Positions 63,237 through 64,000 of a stretch of 64,000 bases of DNA are shown piece by piece. The translations under genes were made by a program, and so were the position numbers. A model generated the notes under the pieces. It was not told where the DNA came from. It made no database searches and was given only the letters and a program-made list of their open reading frames with translations. This DNA comes from Saccharopolyspora hordei. Its GTDB lineage: Bacteria > Actinomycetota > Actinomycetes > Mycobacteriales > Pseudonocardiaceae. Position 1 is the first letter of the stretch; each line of letters starts with the position of its first letter. The DNA is taken from NCBI RefSeq assembly GCF_013410345.1, contig NZ_JACCFJ010000001.1:558001-622000 (forward strand), given 5' to 3'.

Positions 63237-63986
63237 TCAGCGCAGGTCCTGGTTCCTGGGATGGGGCAGGGTCTCCTCCTCCGGGGTGGGCGGCGGTTCC
63301 GGGCGCGCGTGGCGGCCGGTCGACCGGCGCACCGGTGGCCGGGGGCGCACCGGCGGCACCGGCCGGGGGTCCACGTCACCGGAGAGCCGCTTGGCCAGCG
63401 CCGATTCCTCCACCGGCGGCGCGGGGCGACGGCGCGGCGGGAGGTCGCGCTGGGGGCGCGGCACGGGACGCCCCGGTGCGGAGCCGGTGCGGCCCGGGAC
63501 GTCGACCGGGCGCACCGCGCCGTTCGGCGGTGCGGGCTCGTCACGCCGACCGGGACGGGCGCGGGGCGCGCCACCGCCGGGCCCGCGCGGCTCGACGTCG
63601 CGCACCGACCGGGGCTCCGGGCGTCGCCGGGTGTCCTCGGCCGCCGGTTCCACCCCGCCCACCGGCCGGACGCGACGCGTCGGCGGGGCGGCCTCGACAC
63701 GGCGGGGCTGCTGCACCCCGCGACGGGGGCGGGCGTCGTCCGGCTCCGCGGCCCGCGTGCCCCGGGGCGGTGTGCCGCTGGACGCGGCCCGGGGGCGGCC
63801 CGGGCGACCGGCCGGGGTGACCCGCGTGGTGGCCTCCGGTCCGTCCGCGCGGCGCGGCGGGCTGTCGGCCTCGTCCGCGTCGTCCCCCGGCTCCTCCTCC
63901 GGGTCGTCCTCCGCCCGGTCCTCGTCGAGGTCGTCCGGGTCGTCGTCCTTCTTCGGAGCCGGGGTGAAGTAGTGGCGCAGCTTCAT
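63237..63986 (-). CDS. disordered Pro/Arg-rich hypothetical protein
   Basis: 249 residues. N-terminus MKLRHYFTPAPKK followed by about 30 mostly Asp/Glu residues, then Pro, Arg and Gly-rich sequence to the end; no domain. The acidic head and basic tail suggest an unfolded linker-type protein. A similar-length frame on the plus strand reads only Arg/Gly and is taken as a shadow. ATG at 63986 with GAGGA nine bases upstream, close to the window end. Confidence 0.6.
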   Translation of the reverse strand: MKLRHYFTPAPKKDDDPDDLDEDRAEDDPEEEPGDDADEADSPPRRADGPEATTRVTPAGRPGRPRAASSGTPPRGTRAAEPDDARPRRGVQQPRRVEAAPPTRRVRPVGGVEPAAEDTRRRPEPRSVRDVEPRGPGGGAPRARPGRRDEPAPPNGAVRPVDVPGRTGSAPGRPVPRPQRDLPPRRRPAPPVEESALAKRLSGDVDPRPVPPVRPRPPVRRSTGRHARPEPPPTPEEETLPHPRNQDLR

Positions 63987-64000
63987 CGTGGGGTCCTCGA

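Noticed and set aside
63058-63972. Plus-strand Arg/Gly/Ser-rich frame opposite the last gene
   Set aside because: No start site or domain; the minus frame has an acidic N-terminus and ATG.

Overview
The window is chromosomal DNA of a high-GC actinobacterium. The best fit is the Pseudonocardiaceae, possibly Saccharopolyspora; this is inferred from gene content, because no search could be run. Pointers are a galactan/arabinan wall cluster (glf, glfT2, PAP2 phosphatase, ubiA, an Emb-type arabinosyltransferase) with no mycolic acid genes in view, an F420-type oxidoreductase, a fused CydDC transporter, a septum-formation family protein and many GTG/TTG starts. No phage, insertion sequence, CRISPR array or large island was seen; gene order looks like core chromosome.

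Layout. 1-18 kb: cell envelope. An LGFP-repeat surface protein (cut by the window edge), a GT-C glycosyltransferase divergent from a full-length Emb arabinosyltransferase, a decayed second emb copy, a GtrB-GtrA-FAD oxidoreductase cassette with overlapping genes, a broken SDR gene, then glf-glfT2-PAP2-ubiA on the minus strand in the order known from Mycobacterium, a second polyprenyl-sugar type transferase and a secreted PGRP-type amidase. 18-29 kb: HAD phosphatase, F420-type oxidoreductase, XRE-cupin regulator, HhH protein, serS, a YgiB/YgiC-like pair, septum-formation protein, zinicin-type metallopeptidase, histidine phosphatase, pheA, macro domain protein, DoxX-like protein. 29-37 kb: NarL-type two-component pair and cydA-cydB-cydDC. 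37-46 kb: Met/Cys-rich copper-storage-like protein, IclR-fahA operon, an IdeR-box DUF2470 gene, CPBP protein, arginine deiminase, and a ferritin with tandem iron boxes. 45.5-50.4 kb: SigE-type sigma factor with membrane partner, SEC-C protein, GDPD, DUF4328, rhodanese. 50.4-58.5 kb: two acetate/pyruvate-type symporters around a LytS/LytTR two-component system with a signal-peptide-peptidase gene. 58.5-64 kb: Fpg/Nei glycosylase, a second ECF sigma factor, tRNA-Gly, small secreted proteins, msrA.

How the parts fit. Glf makes UDP-galactofuranose, GlfT2 polymerises galactan, UbiA and the PAP2 phosphatase make decaprenyl-phosphoryl-ribose on the way to the arabinose donor, and Emb-type enzymes add arabinan; LGFP proteins are thought to bind this wall polymer. 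Iron handling is suggested by IdeR-like boxes at two loci. At least seven genes have a TANNNT box 6-7 bases before the start codon, which indicates leaderless transcription.
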